DNA of 64,000 nt from NCBI RefSeq assembly GCF_019797745.1, contig NZ_VOSI01000001.1, positions 680,928 to 744,927 of the forward strand. Reading direction: 5' to 3'. Source of the DNA: Edaphocola aurantiacus. GTDB lineage: Bacteria; Bacteroidota; Bacteroidia; Chitinophagales; Chitinophagaceae. The position numbers were made by a program, and so were the translations under genes. This document shows positions 53,901-62,336 of the stretch, in pieces (positions within the stretch are counted from its first letter, which is position 1; each line of letters starts with the position of its first letter). The notes beneath the pieces are model-generated. The model was not told the DNA's origin. It did not search any database and saw only the letters and a list, made by a program, of their open reading frames with translations.

Positions 53901-56164
53901 GTAGGCAATCCGCTCAGGCCGGTAAGGTTCCAGTCCCACTGTGTATGTGTGGCAGTGCTCAGGTCGGTTGGCGAAGGCATGGCCACGCTGGTAATGGTGC
54001 CGCTGCCCGCCGCTTTATGATTGTAAGTGCCGCTGATAAATACAAGGGTATTCTGCCCGTTTGCCTTATCCAACTCAAAATTGAAATGTACGTTATTGTA
54101 TGCTACCGACGATTGCTGTGCACTGTTGGTCACCACCACGGTATCGTAAGGCAATACCGTAGCCAGTTGCAAGGCAGGTATGCTGCTTGGGCTTATCCTT
54201 GTAGCCAATGTGGCATCGGTAAAGCCCAGCGAAGCACGTTCGGCCTTGGTAAAAATATTGGCCAGGCCGCCGGGGCATGGGCTAGGGCATACGGCAGGTA
54301 TGGTTTGTGAACCGCAATAAAGCCGCTCTACGATATCGCCACAGCTACGGGTGTTTACATAATCCATTTCCCAAGAGAAACTTACCGGGCTGCCGCCGCT
54401 GCAATCGTACACCAAGTCAAAAGCAAAATCAAAAGGATAGGTAAGATTGTTAGTGCCATTGCGCTTGGTGCGGAACTGGAGAGTGGAACCTGAAACGGTG
54501 ACATTCGCCGCATCGGACAAAGCCCCACCACGAAATTTGTAGGTGCCGGGCACATAACTAAGGCCGGCTGGCAATGTAAGGGTCAGTTCTAAACTATCTG
54601 TCGATTGGTTGACTGCTGTTATATATGCTGCACTATGGGTAATGCTGACTGTAAAAGGTACCCCATTAAAAATTTGCGGTACGGTGCTGATGCTACGAAC
54701 GGTTGATGTGTATAAAGAACGCTGACCGCCGATGCCATTTGCGGGTAGGCTGGTAGCCGAAGTACCGCACATATCAGTATATGTAATCGTAGCACCTACA
54801 GAATTACTGTAAAGTGCTCTTGGGCACAGTGTGCTTGGCTTATAATTTCGGTTGAAGAAAATGGTAAAACTTTTGCCGGGGGCAAGGTCGTCGTACTGGC
54901 CATCGCCATCCAGGTCGTCCAGCCCTACACCGGCGCCATCAGGGTCGGTGGCAAACTGGCTGAGGCGGGCACGTACGCTGGCATTGGTCGTGTAGGCGGT
55001 ACCGAGGGTGTCAACCACTAATGCGGTGCCTGTGCCCGGTGCTGTGCCAAAAGTAAAGTTGCTCAGGTATTCGCCATTGCTGCTAACAAACAGAGGGTTA
55101 CCCAAGTCGGTAAAACCAAGGTTGGCAATTACATTGTACATAGCCCCGGCATTGCCGCCGCTGCCATTGTTGGTAAACACCGATTTTGAAAGACCTGGTG
55201 CAGTAGCACAGGCGCCCAAGAGGGTAACATCGCTGGTAGCTATGCTTAAGTTGGGTACACCTGTGGCCATGGTCACCGCACTGGTGGCGGTTGCTATCTG
55301 GCATTGTGAAGCTTTCGTTTTGCCCCACCCTGCACCATAAGCAGTGGCGGCATTACATTTTGCCACATTAATGGGTTCAGCAATAATTACGGTTTCACCA
55401 TTGCTTAGCAGGTTGTCGCCGCCAAATATTGTCGTGCCGTATATTTTGTAAAACAGCGTATCGCCGCTCGTACTGCTGGGTGTGAACGATACACCATTGG
55501 CAGTAATCGCATTGGTACCACTGGTGTTGATCATGCCACCACCAGGGTATACAATGTAATACCGTACAGTATCGGTAGCACCGTTACCACCATTAGTAAT
55601 AGTGGTGGTGCGGGTGGCGGTGGTACCGATTACTGCATTGGTAAGTGCTGCCGGTGGCGTAAGTGCCAGCGATGGCGACAGCAGGTTATAGGTGTTTACC
55701 ATAGCCGCCAGCTCGCTGCCATTGCTACAACCACCACTTGTAAATACATACACACTATCCTTAGCTGTAGCAAGATTGCCACAGGTTGCTCTGCGCGCTA
55801 TGGTAAAAGTTATATGATCACCGGTGGCTGCAATACCACTGATGCTGAAGACCGGATTACGCGGATCGGAAATACTACTTTCCGCAATACTGATTGCTGC
55901 TGTACCTCCTGTTTTGATTACGGTACCTGCTGCATAAGTAACTGATGCGGGTAAGGCTACCTTTACGGTTGTAGCACCGGTGCAGGCACCATTAAATACA
56001 ACCTTAACTGTAAGATTGCCTTGACTGTAGCCCCGGGTAAGATCCTGGGCTGCAGTGGGGTAACTGATTGTGGGTGCCTGGGCATAGTTTCTCTGCGTAC
56101 TGATTAATGAAAGCAGTAGCAAAATACCTGCCATGAGCATGGTACGATTTTGTTTTACGTGCAT
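50963..56164 (-). CDS. Large T9SS surface protein, 1733 aa
   Basis: The signal peptide is in MHVKQNRTMLMAGILLLLSL (cleavage near NYAQ). Many tandem beta-sandwich domains follow, with DUF11-like phrases such as VKVALPASVTYAAGTVI, LSPSLALTPPAALTNAVIG, LELTLTLPAGLSYVPGTY and VSVARQPGAGNSIDLC, consistent with a long adhesin-like stalk. A fibronectin-like unit (LSWEYKSDNNSVLQFIIERS) precedes the sorting domain, which starts at ISVYPNPANAEVHVVL and ends QQINVIQ. Its first 10 codons are nearly identical to the next gene's, but the tail is different. Ligand unknown. Confidence 0.82.
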   Translation of the reverse strand: MHVKQNRTMLMAGILLLLSLISTQRNYAQAPTISYPTAAQDLTRGYSQGNLTVKVVFNGACTGATTVKVALPASVTYAAGTVIKTGGTAAISIAESSISDPRNPVFSISGIAATGDHITFTIARRATCGNLATAKDSVYVFTSGGCSNGSELAAMVNTYNLLSPSLALTPPAALTNAVIGTTATRTTTITNGGNGATDTVRYYIVYPGGGMINTSGTNAITANGVSFTPSSTSGDTLFYKIYGTTIFGGDNLLSNGETVIIAEPINVAKCNAATAYGAGWGKTKASQCQIATATSAVTMATGVPNLSIATSDVTLLGACATAPGLSKSVFTNNGSGGNAGAMYNVIANLGFTDLGNPLFVSSNGEYLSNFTFGTAPGTGTALVVDTLGTAYTTNASVRARLSQFATDPDGAGVGLDDLDGDGQYDDLAPGKSFTIFFNRNYKPSTLCPRALYSNSVGATITYTDMCGTSATSLPANGIGGQRSLYTSTVRSISTVPQIFNGVPFTVSITHSAAYITAVNQSTDSLELTLTLPAGLSYVPGTYKFRGGALSDAANVTVSGSTLQFRTKRNGTNNLTYPFDFAFDLVYDCSGGSPVSFSWEMDYVNTRSCGDIVERLYCGSQTIPAVCPSPCPGGLANIFTKAERASLGFTDATLATRISPSSIPALQLATVLPYDTVVVTNSAQQSSVAYNNVHFNFELDKANGQNTLVFISGTYNHKAAGSGTITSVAMPSPTDLSTATHTQWDWNLTGLSGLPTTLSVGDSVWVAVTYAVTNAGVPGTYSLYGGVPTYAPNANSYFYSNDASAVKQYCLNLIPRIRFVGFVNGGTTYWGGGPNTLVGCASAAPRSSYQSGYSVTYRVFNNEFRPNHRIDSVVIILPTGVQYDASVTPTMNYTGWADAYTSTAGTITIAAPIINGQRLTFINPGNWPLNDVGYNGSQSDSRINYSIKSTCEAGTTTGPLPLLEQYYGKNYYYNNPGVAMAVNTIYSNNAFFLGIDGSKRPSVTVQNNTGAVQGIQPQHYWDVQVANPSTQTAPYLWLALEKAAASGITIDSVVLKPSNVVLPVASIYGTGNKWYQVSTAGLTTGSTQQARVYFKYTNCTSDSILLKAGWNCSGYPAGDPSAYACTAAQTWLNVDPQPSQIQLSVARQPGAGNSIDLCTTDSTLLIVNSAQAANLINPYVIFYPPTGIIMASTIQVEYPLGSGNYQPAAISSIGGGGYKIDLTAHTAIGVNGMLGTALANPAFSPLGGDRQAKIKLDFTTTCGFTSGSSFTFNAYGNQPCGSVATGNGVTATTAALNINGVTVSGSAGVTIGFGSATSASCGTTIPVSLTTTPTSVGTAAGDTMMYTLPAGMNYAGGLTSGFTADVTTAGATTIVKVAMPVGVAASTPINYSFNVVPGGSGCGNVNITGAYKRDIAPLSCNGTPCTGSSVVIASAMSPAITLNKPSLNITGMSTGTTGWTTSTSQTIHLTYSNTGTQASVANIDTVEFFCGSSTVPFAKRALTKGVATGGSDYDDFTITVPTGGFCTTGALVTARIQTTTAAGTAQCLCAPGSYTMSGVPLPVTFIKTGVTADNCAVNLSWEYKSDNNSVLQFIIERSSNGQAFSNVATLPATATSYIDVVPSSGKWFYRIKATEAGGSAGYSPVMNINAVKCTSNNISVYPNPANAEVHVVLQGNSTSNVYELRDALGRVLLRGKLQDNANNMISLQGIVSGVYMLSIWTDGTLRTQQINVIQ

Positions 56165-56226
56165 TTTAATGTACTATTTAGTTATAAATAAAAAGGACAG
56201 GAATCGTGTTTGCTGTTAGCTATACA
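56101..56226. repeat. 5' duplicated segment, copy A
   Basis: The signal-peptide coding end and upstream leader of the 1733-residue gene match 59063-59191 (the same part of the 966-aa family gene), for example the shared TGATTAATGAAAGCAGTAG and ATAAATAAAAAGG. The segment is diverged with small indels. Confidence 0.65.
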
Positions 56227-56245
56227 AAATATAACCGTATCGAAA

Positions 56246-56275
56246 TGTAGCTGACTATCACTCTAGCCAGCCACA
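56246..56275 (-). terminator. Hairpin after the SprB-like T9SS gene, copy A
   Basis: A 12-bp stem (56246-56257 with 56264-56275, two G-U pairs on the minus strand) lies 20 bp past the stop. The same hairpin recurs at 59212-59241. Confidence 0.6.
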
Positions 56276-56834
56276 TCGAATACAAACACTCACCTCACGA
56301 TCCTGCTTTTACCAGCTTAATATTGATGATTTGTTCTGTGCCATCGGCAACAACGATCTGATAAGTACCGGCTGCCAGGCTACTCAGATCCAGCAGTTCA
56401 TTACTTCCGGTTGCCTTTTGTTGCAGGATTAACTGACCATTTATTCCAAAGATTTTAATGATCTCTCCTTTATGCAGGTTAGCAATCTGTATCTTATCTT
56501 TTGCAGGATTAGGGTATACGCTTATATTCCGGTTATTGTTACACGGAGCACCTATTTTAAGGGTATTACTATAGGCATAGGCACCACCCTCATCGACCAT
56601 TCTCAATCTGTAATAACTGGTAGTCGATTGCGGTGCACAATTGAAATGATAGTTATTCCCTGTACTTTTTCGGGCAGCCATAACGGTACCTTCTTTATAA
56701 AAATCACCACCATTTGTACTGCGCTCTATTTCAAAATGACTGAGATTTTGCTCATAGCCCGTTATCCAGCTCAATTCAGTTGTACAATCTATTGCAGTTG
56801 CAGCAAAGGAAAGGAGGCTGACAGGCAGCGGTGT
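56246..56834. repeat. 3' duplicated segment, copy A
   Basis: This 589-bp stretch covers the terminator hairpin and the last ~180 codons of the gene at 56295. It aligns without net gap to 59212-59800. Long identical runs are visible throughout, and I judge overall identity as high (about 80-90%, by eye). Confidence 0.75.
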
Positions 56835-59126
56835 ATTACAAAGTGTAGAATTTAAAGTAACCGCCACATTGCGTGTAACGCAGCCACCTGCAATAACTAC
56901 AGTACATACATAAGTACCATTATCTCCGGCAGAATAATTCGGGAAAATAATCTCCCTGCTGTTAGAGATAAGTGTCCCGTTCTTCTTCCAGGTATAAGTA
57001 GCATCTACCATATCCGGAACGCTAAGTGTATATGGAATTCCGACACAAGGTTGCATCGTGTTTACGCTATGCAGCTGGCTGAGTTGACCAATAGTGATTT
57101 CTGTAACCGTAGCGGCACCACAGTTATCAGTTATTCTTACAGTGTAAGAAGTGTCTGCGGTAAGGCCTGTTATGGTCTCACTTCCATCGGAGTTATTGGT
57201 CAGGTTTACATAGCTGGCATCAGGCTGCGAAGTTTTTTTATAATCTACCTTCAGCGGACCTGCTCCTATAAATGAAAATATTGCACTGCCAGTTGCGAGT
57301 GGAGTACCAGCTACACTTTCACAAACCACACCAAGTTTTTTGACAATTTGAGGCCCTGAGCCTCCAGGCAACACATTGACCTGTGATGAGTAAGAGTAAG
57401 GGCCACAACCGAACACATTAGTTGTGACAGTGTAGATTCCTGCAGGCAAATTACTATATATCCCACCCGGTGCAGATCCTGTTCCTACAACGGTATTTGC
57501 ACTGTTCGTGATGGTATAACCGAATGCTCCGTATCCATTATAGGCTGCTTCAACAACTATATCTCCAGTACCTCCGCAAAGCTGTTGCACAGATGCATTG
57601 GTATGTTGTATGAGGTTGCTGCCAGGATCAGTCGGCACAGTCACGTTCACTGTATCAGATTGTCCACAACCATTCTCTATCTTAATATAATAAGTGGCAC
57701 CTGGTATTACATTTGCCCAATGAAAGGTACCAAACCCTATCGCCGTACCCACTACACCAACATTATTGGGGCTTGGCGCAATTATTGTAGGCATGATATT
57801 ACTTAAGTTTGCCATTGTACCCCCTATTATTACTCCCAAAGTGGTTTGACCTTCAGTACTTGAACAACCTGCAAATGAACTAGCATAAGTTACAGCTACC
57901 TGATCTGGAGGCCCTGAGGGTGGCGTCAATGTCAGCACATCACTATAAGAACATGCGTCAGTAGCAGTCGAGGTATAAGTATCAGATGGCAGCCCATCAA
58001 AACTATGCGGAATATCTGCCAGGCTATTTGCTGTAAATGTCCCTACAACTACATTAGAGCTGTTTTTTATTACCCAGGTCACAGGAAAAACGTAATATCG
58101 ATTAACATTCACGCTAATTGAATGTGTAACAGGGTTGCCTGGTGCAACACAGCCTTTTGAGATCATAAAGGTATTTTGGAGAAACTGCGTATTGGCAGCA
58201 TTGTAAGTATAACAATAAGTACAAGCTGTACCACAAGGTGTGCGCATTACTAAGAGCAAATTTTTACCGTTCGGTATTTTGACCTTATTATCGGATGAAG
58301 TATTGTTGTAATGATATGTCTTTACAAATGTACCTTGGACGGGACTTGCACAGGTACCACTATTCTCGTAAATATCCAGATCAATACCTGCTGATGGAAG
58401 CGTAGAGAATTGTGTAGCCCCGGTTGGCCCCATGTAAAAGGTTGCGAAGATAGAATCCTGTAATTGAGCACAGGTTAAATTTCCGAACTCCAGGTAAAAT
58501 TGACTGATACAAACATCCGGGTAGGGATTAGCCACTGTCACCTGCTGGGTCACAAATACGCCACAGGCATCTTTGGTACGTACATTATAGGTCCCAAAAG
58601 CGGGAGCCGTAAAAGTGTTGGCCGCAGTGTATGTTAATGTTCCATCTGTAGCAGCAGGATCTCCCTGCCAATAGGCATATGTAAATGGTGTGCTGCTTCC
58701 TGTTGCGGATGTGGTTATGGTACCACCCGGCGCACTGGCACTACACACATTATTCACTGTAGAATTGGCTGCCACTTGAGTATAGCTATTGGGAATAGTG
58801 ATGCTCGTCGTCGCAAATATACCGGGGTCTGCCTGACAGGCTACTTTAACGGTATACGATCCAGGCAACAAACCAACAAATGTATTGTTATTCTGTGCCG
58901 AAGTCGGATAACCAACAGGGCCGCTCGTGATCTGGTAAGTGGCTCCGGTACCCGCAGTGGCGTTAATTGTAAAGCCTCCGTTCGAAGGACACGAGGCCGT
59001 AGTGACGTTTACGGAACCAATACTGATGCTTGCAGGGCATTGGGCATAACTGCCTGGCATATTGATTAATGAAAGCAGTAGTGCAAGGACTGCCATCAGC
59101 ATAGTGCGATTTTGTTTTACATTCAT
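56295..59126 (-). CDS. T9SS surface protein with SprB- and Ig-like domains
   Basis: From the ATG at 59126 the product has 943 residues and begins MNVKQNRTMLMAVLALLLSL, nearly the same as the 1733-residue protein. SprB-like repeats with TASCPSNGGFTINATAGTG, NVCSASAPGGTITTSATGS and similar phrases occur in the first 300 residues. Further sandwich domains follow, then an immunoglobulin-like domain (YTWKKNGTLISN, DNGTYVCTVV). The fibronectin-like unit (LSWITGYEQNLSHFEIERS) and sorting domain (ISVYPNPAKDKIQIAN to NIKLVKAGS) match those of the 711-residue protein. SprB-type repeats are found on gliding adhesins. The longer start at 59195 has no signal peptide and is rejected. Confidence 0.8.
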   Translation of the reverse strand: MNVKQNRTMLMAVLALLLSLINMPGSYAQCPASISIGSVNVTTASCPSNGGFTINATAGTGATYQITSGPVGYPTSAQNNNTFVGLLPGSYTVKVACQADPGIFATTSITIPNSYTQVAANSTVNNVCSASAPGGTITTSATGSSTPFTYAYWQGDPAATDGTLTYTAANTFTAPAFGTYNVRTKDACGVFVTQQVTVANPYPDVCISQFYLEFGNLTCAQLQDSIFATFYMGPTGATQFSTLPSAGIDLDIYENSGTCASPVQGTFVKTYHYNNTSSDNKVKIPNGKNLLLVMRTPCGTACTYCYTYNAANTQFLQNTFMISKGCVAPGNPVTHSISVNVNRYYVFPVTWVIKNSSNVVVGTFTANSLADIPHSFDGLPSDTYTSTATDACSYSDVLTLTPPSGPPDQVAVTYASSFAGCSSTEGQTTLGVIIGGTMANLSNIMPTIIAPSPNNVGVVGTAIGFGTFHWANVIPGATYYIKIENGCGQSDTVNVTVPTDPGSNLIQHTNASVQQLCGGTGDIVVEAAYNGYGAFGYTITNSANTVVGTGSAPGGIYSNLPAGIYTVTTNVFGCGPYSYSSQVNVLPGGSGPQIVKKLGVVCESVAGTPLATGSAIFSFIGAGPLKVDYKKTSQPDASYVNLTNNSDGSETITGLTADTSYTVRITDNCGAATVTEITIGQLSQLHSVNTMQPCVGIPYTLSVPDMVDATYTWKKNGTLISNSREIIFPNYSAGDNGTYVCTVVIAGGCVTRNVAVTLNSTLCNTPLPVSLLSFAATAIDCTTELSWITGYEQNLSHFEIERSTNGGDFYKEGTVMAARKSTGNNYHFNCAPQSTTSYYRLRMVDEGGAYAYSNTLKIGAPCNNNRNISVYPNPAKDKIQIANLHKGEIIKIFGINGQLILQQKATGSNELLDLSSLAAGTYQIVVADGTEQIINIKLVKAGS

Positions 59127-59191
59127 ATCAATGTATTGTTTTAGTTTATAAATAAAAAGGCAGGGATCGTGTCTAGTCCTGTCGACTATAC
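59063..59191. repeat. 5' duplicated segment, copy B
   Basis: Matches 56101-56226 around the start of the neighbouring large gene: signal-peptide codons, ribosome-binding region and leader. Confidence 0.65.
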
Positions 59192-59211
59192 ACAATGTAT
59201 TAGTGTCAGAA

Positions 59212-59241
59212 TGTAGCTGACTATTACGCTAGCCAGCCACA
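59212..59241 (-). terminator. Hairpin after the 711-residue T9SS gene, copy B
   Basis: A 12-bp stem (59212-59223 with 59230-59241), the same sequence as at 56246-56275 with small loop changes, 20 bp past the stop codon. Confidence 0.6.
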
Positions 59242-59800
59242 TTGAATAATAACACTCACTTCACGATCCTGCTTTTACCAGCTTAATATTGATGATTTGT
59301 TCCGTACCATCGGTAACAATGACCTGATAAGTACCGGTGGCCAGGCTGCTCAGGTCCAGCAGTTCATTGCTTCCTGCTGCCATTTGTTGCAGGATTAACT
59401 GACCCGTTATTCCGAAGATTTTAATCATCTCCCCTTTATGAAGATTCGTTATGTGTAGTCTATCCTTTGCAGGATTTGGGTATATATTTATGTTCCGTTC
59501 ACGGTTACATGGAGCCCCTATTTTAAGGGTATTACTAAATGTATATGCTCCATCTTCATCCACCATTCTCAATCTGTAATAACTGGTAGTCGATTGCGGC
59601 GCGCAATTGAAATGATAGTCAGGTTCAATATTATTCTGAGCAGATAATACGGTACCCTCCTTATAGAAATCATTTCCATCAGCACTTCGCTCTACTTCAA
59701 AATGACTAAGCTTTTGCTCATGAGCTGTTATCCAGTTCAGCATAGTATTACAATCCTCTGCATGTGCTGTAAAGGACAAGAGTGATACTGGTAATGGTGT
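59212..59800. repeat. 3' duplicated segment, copy B
   Basis: 589 bp aligned with 56246-56834 without net indel. Covers the hairpin, T9SS sorting domain and fibronectin-like unit of the 711-residue gene. Confidence 0.75.
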
Positions 59801-61396
59801 TGATGTGGTAATCGTATAGGGAACAAGTGGACTTGTTTTTCCCGCAGCATCTGTAATAGAGTATGTAAATCCAACCGGACTACCAGAAATACCGCTGCCT
59901 ACTTGTCCGTAGATCACCAGTTTTGCAGGGTCATAGTTGCTGATTACTGTATTGCCGGTAAGCAGTACAGGCCCAGCTCCGAAGTTGTAATACAATTTTG
60001 TATTACTGTTAATCGCCCCGACAGTAAAGGTTTTACCTGTATTACAGGCATTCGCCGCAAGACAGTCTTCTGGATCACTGCCAGACAGTTGTCCGCCGGT
60101 ATTATTATACCCGGTCAGGTTTGTACTGGATGTGGCAATAGATACATATCCGGCAACAACCGGATAACCCGTTGGTGGTAAACTTGCAAAAGCGTCCGAT
60201 GCTACCGTAAATGATTTTGCCGTAGCGGCTGGCGGTTGCTCTATACCAAAGTTGGCCTGGGTAATATTGCCCGATACCGTCCCTAAAGACAACACTCCAT
60301 CAGGAGCACCATCGTTACCGGCACAGCCTGCACTGGCCACACAGTTTTGCTCACCTGTGTTTCCCCAGCCCGCCGGCAAAGCCATAACCGGTACCGTGGT
60401 TTGTCCTACTGAAACTGTATTAGAAGTAATGTATACACTATAATTATTTTCTGCTTTTACACTAAAGCTATAAGCACCGCCGGCATTTACCGGTACAGTG
60501 GCCACCACCTTACCTGTAGTGAAATCATATAAAACGGCATTTAATCCTCCGGCATTGGTACCGGTGCCGTCTACAGTATTGGTGGGTGTACCCTGCAGTC
60601 CGTTTGCATCGTTATACACATGGCCGGAAATAGTGATCGGACATGCCGTTAAGCTTACCGCGGCAATACCGAAATCATCAGCTGCATCGCCGGATGAGGT
60701 ACCGCCCGGATCAAATTCTATAACGAGATTACTATTATTGGGCACAGATGATGGTAATAAGATCTGCCAGTTGGCCAGGTTAATGATGCCAAAACCCTGA
60801 GGACTTGCCCCATAGTCAAAAGTGTATCCATTCGCGACACTCCCTGTTGCACCATTCAGATAATTAACCGTTGCAATGTGTCCGTCCGTAGCAGTGGTCC
60901 CATCAGTAGTAACGGTTGCATAGGTAAGCCCTCCATACTTAATGGAGAGTACACTTGCCTTGCCGTAATTGTTAATAGTAGGAACACCTGCAATACCATT
61001 TCTGACGCCAAGGCTTATGGTAACAATAGCACCTGAGCCCAGCGGATTTACTCCTGTAAAAGCATGGGTAAATGTTTGCGTATTAGAATTATCATGAATG
61101 TAGGTATCATTGGATCCGACATCTATGATACCACTCCCAGAACCCACCCAGCCATTAAAGTTGAGCGATGTTATGCTAACGGTACCACTGGGAATATTCG
61201 TAAAAATAAACCTGGTATCGGCCATGAGTTCGGTCGTAGCACATGGTGCAGCAGCCGCTGCAAATGTTTTTTTGAAAGGAATGGCCAGCACAGCACATAA
61301 TACAGACCATCTTACCATGCTTGACCTTAGGGGTATACCTATAATAGTCTGAACCATCATGGTGGGCTCAAACCTGTGTTTGGTAAAATTGCTCAT
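59261..61396 (-). CDS. T9SS surface protein with Cna-B-like domain, 711 aa
   Basis: The N-terminus carries a signal peptide (about residues 25-47, MVRWSVLCAVLAIPFKKTFAAAA), after a longer than usual lead; an internal ATG near residue 13 is possible. Region about 48-245 is a beta sandwich with the phrase FDPGGTSSGDAADDFGIAA. A SdrD-B/Cna-B-like domain follows at about 250-350 (GHVYNDANGLQGTPTNTVDG). The C-terminal fibronectin-like unit and sorting domain (INIYPNPAKDRLHITN to NIKLVKAGS) are close copies of those of the 56295 gene. It is predicted to be a secreted surface protein. Confidence 0.8.
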   Translation of the reverse strand: MSNFTKHRFEPTMMVQTIIGIPLRSSMVRWSVLCAVLAIPFKKTFAAAAAPCATTELMADTRFIFTNIPSGTVSITSLNFNGWVGSGSGIIDVGSNDTYIHDNSNTQTFTHAFTGVNPLGSGAIVTISLGVRNGIAGVPTINNYGKASVLSIKYGGLTYATVTTDGTTATDGHIATVNYLNGATGSVANGYTFDYGASPQGFGIINLANWQILLPSSVPNNSNLVIEFDPGGTSSGDAADDFGIAAVSLTACPITISGHVYNDANGLQGTPTNTVDGTGTNAGGLNAVLYDFTTGKVVATVPVNAGGAYSFSVKAENNYSVYITSNTVSVGQTTVPVMALPAGWGNTGEQNCVASAGCAGNDGAPDGVLSLGTVSGNITQANFGIEQPPAATAKSFTVASDAFASLPPTGYPVVAGYVSIATSSTNLTGYNNTGGQLSGSDPEDCLAANACNTGKTFTVGAINSNTKLYYNFGAGPVLLTGNTVISNYDPAKLVIYGQVGSGISGSPVGFTYSITDAAGKTSPLVPYTITTSTPLPVSLLSFTAHAEDCNTMLNWITAHEQKLSHFEVERSADGNDFYKEGTVLSAQNNIEPDYHFNCAPQSTTSYYRLRMVDEDGAYTFSNTLKIGAPCNRERNINIYPNPAKDRLHITNLHKGEMIKIFGITGQLILQQMAAGSNELLDLSSLATGTYQVIVTDGTEQIINIKLVKAGS

Positions 61397-61658
61397 CTAA
61401 ATCTGCTCAATTAATAATTAATGAATATTTGCAGGGAATTACTTTTTTTCGGTAATTTTATGACTGTTACTATCTCTTCATTTATAGTAACAAGTCTTGC
61501 AAATAATTTATCTCTTCTATACGGCCACAAAATTATCGGGCTGAAAAAAAACTTTTTATCCCCCGATTTTGTATATTTTATACCATAATACTAGTAGGTG
61601 TATACTTATATTATGCTATTTCCATATTCTTAAAATCAATAAATCTTTGTAAAAACGG

Positions 61659-62303
61659 ATGACAGATTTCTTTAGCAAGCTTAATGAATTGAAGGTCATT
61701 ATATTAGATGATCACTTACTTTTAACGGAAGGCTTAATCGAGTTATTAAAGCGGATTATCCCAACTGCAGAGATCAATGCTTACGCACAAGTAGATCTGG
61801 CAAAGGCTGCAATGAAGATCAGTGCATACGATTTTCTGCTTTGTGATGTTCTTGTCCCGGGCGATAACATCGAAGAGTTTATTGTGTACTGCCGGAAGCA
61901 TTATCCTGATCTGATTATTATCATGCTGACTAGTGTGATTGACACAGATACAGTCCGGAAATTCTTCAGCTATAATATAAACGGATATATGAGTAAAGGG
62001 ACAAACTTCTCTGAGTTCAAAATGGCATTAGAAAAAACGTATAAAGGCCAGACTTATATAAGCAGCGACCTGAGTGGCCGTTTGGTATCCAGCATGTTTT
62101 TCGAAAAAGAATCGGGCTTAACCCCTAAGGAGCTGGGCCTCCTGCGTCTGATCGCAGCCGGACACAATACTGATAAAATGGCGGCAATCCTGCATATAAG
62201 CCCGCATACGGTCTCTGCTCATCGCCGAAGCATCATGAATAAACTGGGCATCCATACCTCATCCGGCCTGGTAAAATATGCCTATGAGCATAAGATTATC
62301 TAG
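61659..62303 (+). CDS. NarL/FixJ-family response regulator
   Basis: The 214-residue protein has a receiver domain (about 10-130) with D17, D18 and phospho-acceptor D63 (FLLCDVLVPGD), the Thr/Ser in IIMLTSVID and K near 114. The C-terminal LuxR-type helix-turn-helix (about 150-214) reads LTPKELGLLRLIAAGHNTDKMA then ILHISPHTVSAHRRSIMNKL. It starts 262 bp from the divergent T9SS protein at 61396 and 33 bp before the histidine kinase gene, its likely partner. Confidence 0.93.
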   Translation: MTDFFSKLNELKVIILDDHLLLTEGLIELLKRIIPTAEINAYAQVDLAKAAMKISAYDFLLCDVLVPGDNIEEFIVYCRKHYPDLIIIMLTSVIDTDTVRKFFSYNINGYMSKGTNFSEFKMALEKTYKGQTYISSDLSGRLVSSMFFEKESGLTPKELGLLRLIAAGHNTDKMAAILHISPHTVSAHRRSIMNKLGIHTSSGLVKYAYEHKII

Positions 62304-62336
62304 CGGCTTACAAAACAACTTAATACTACAATATTT

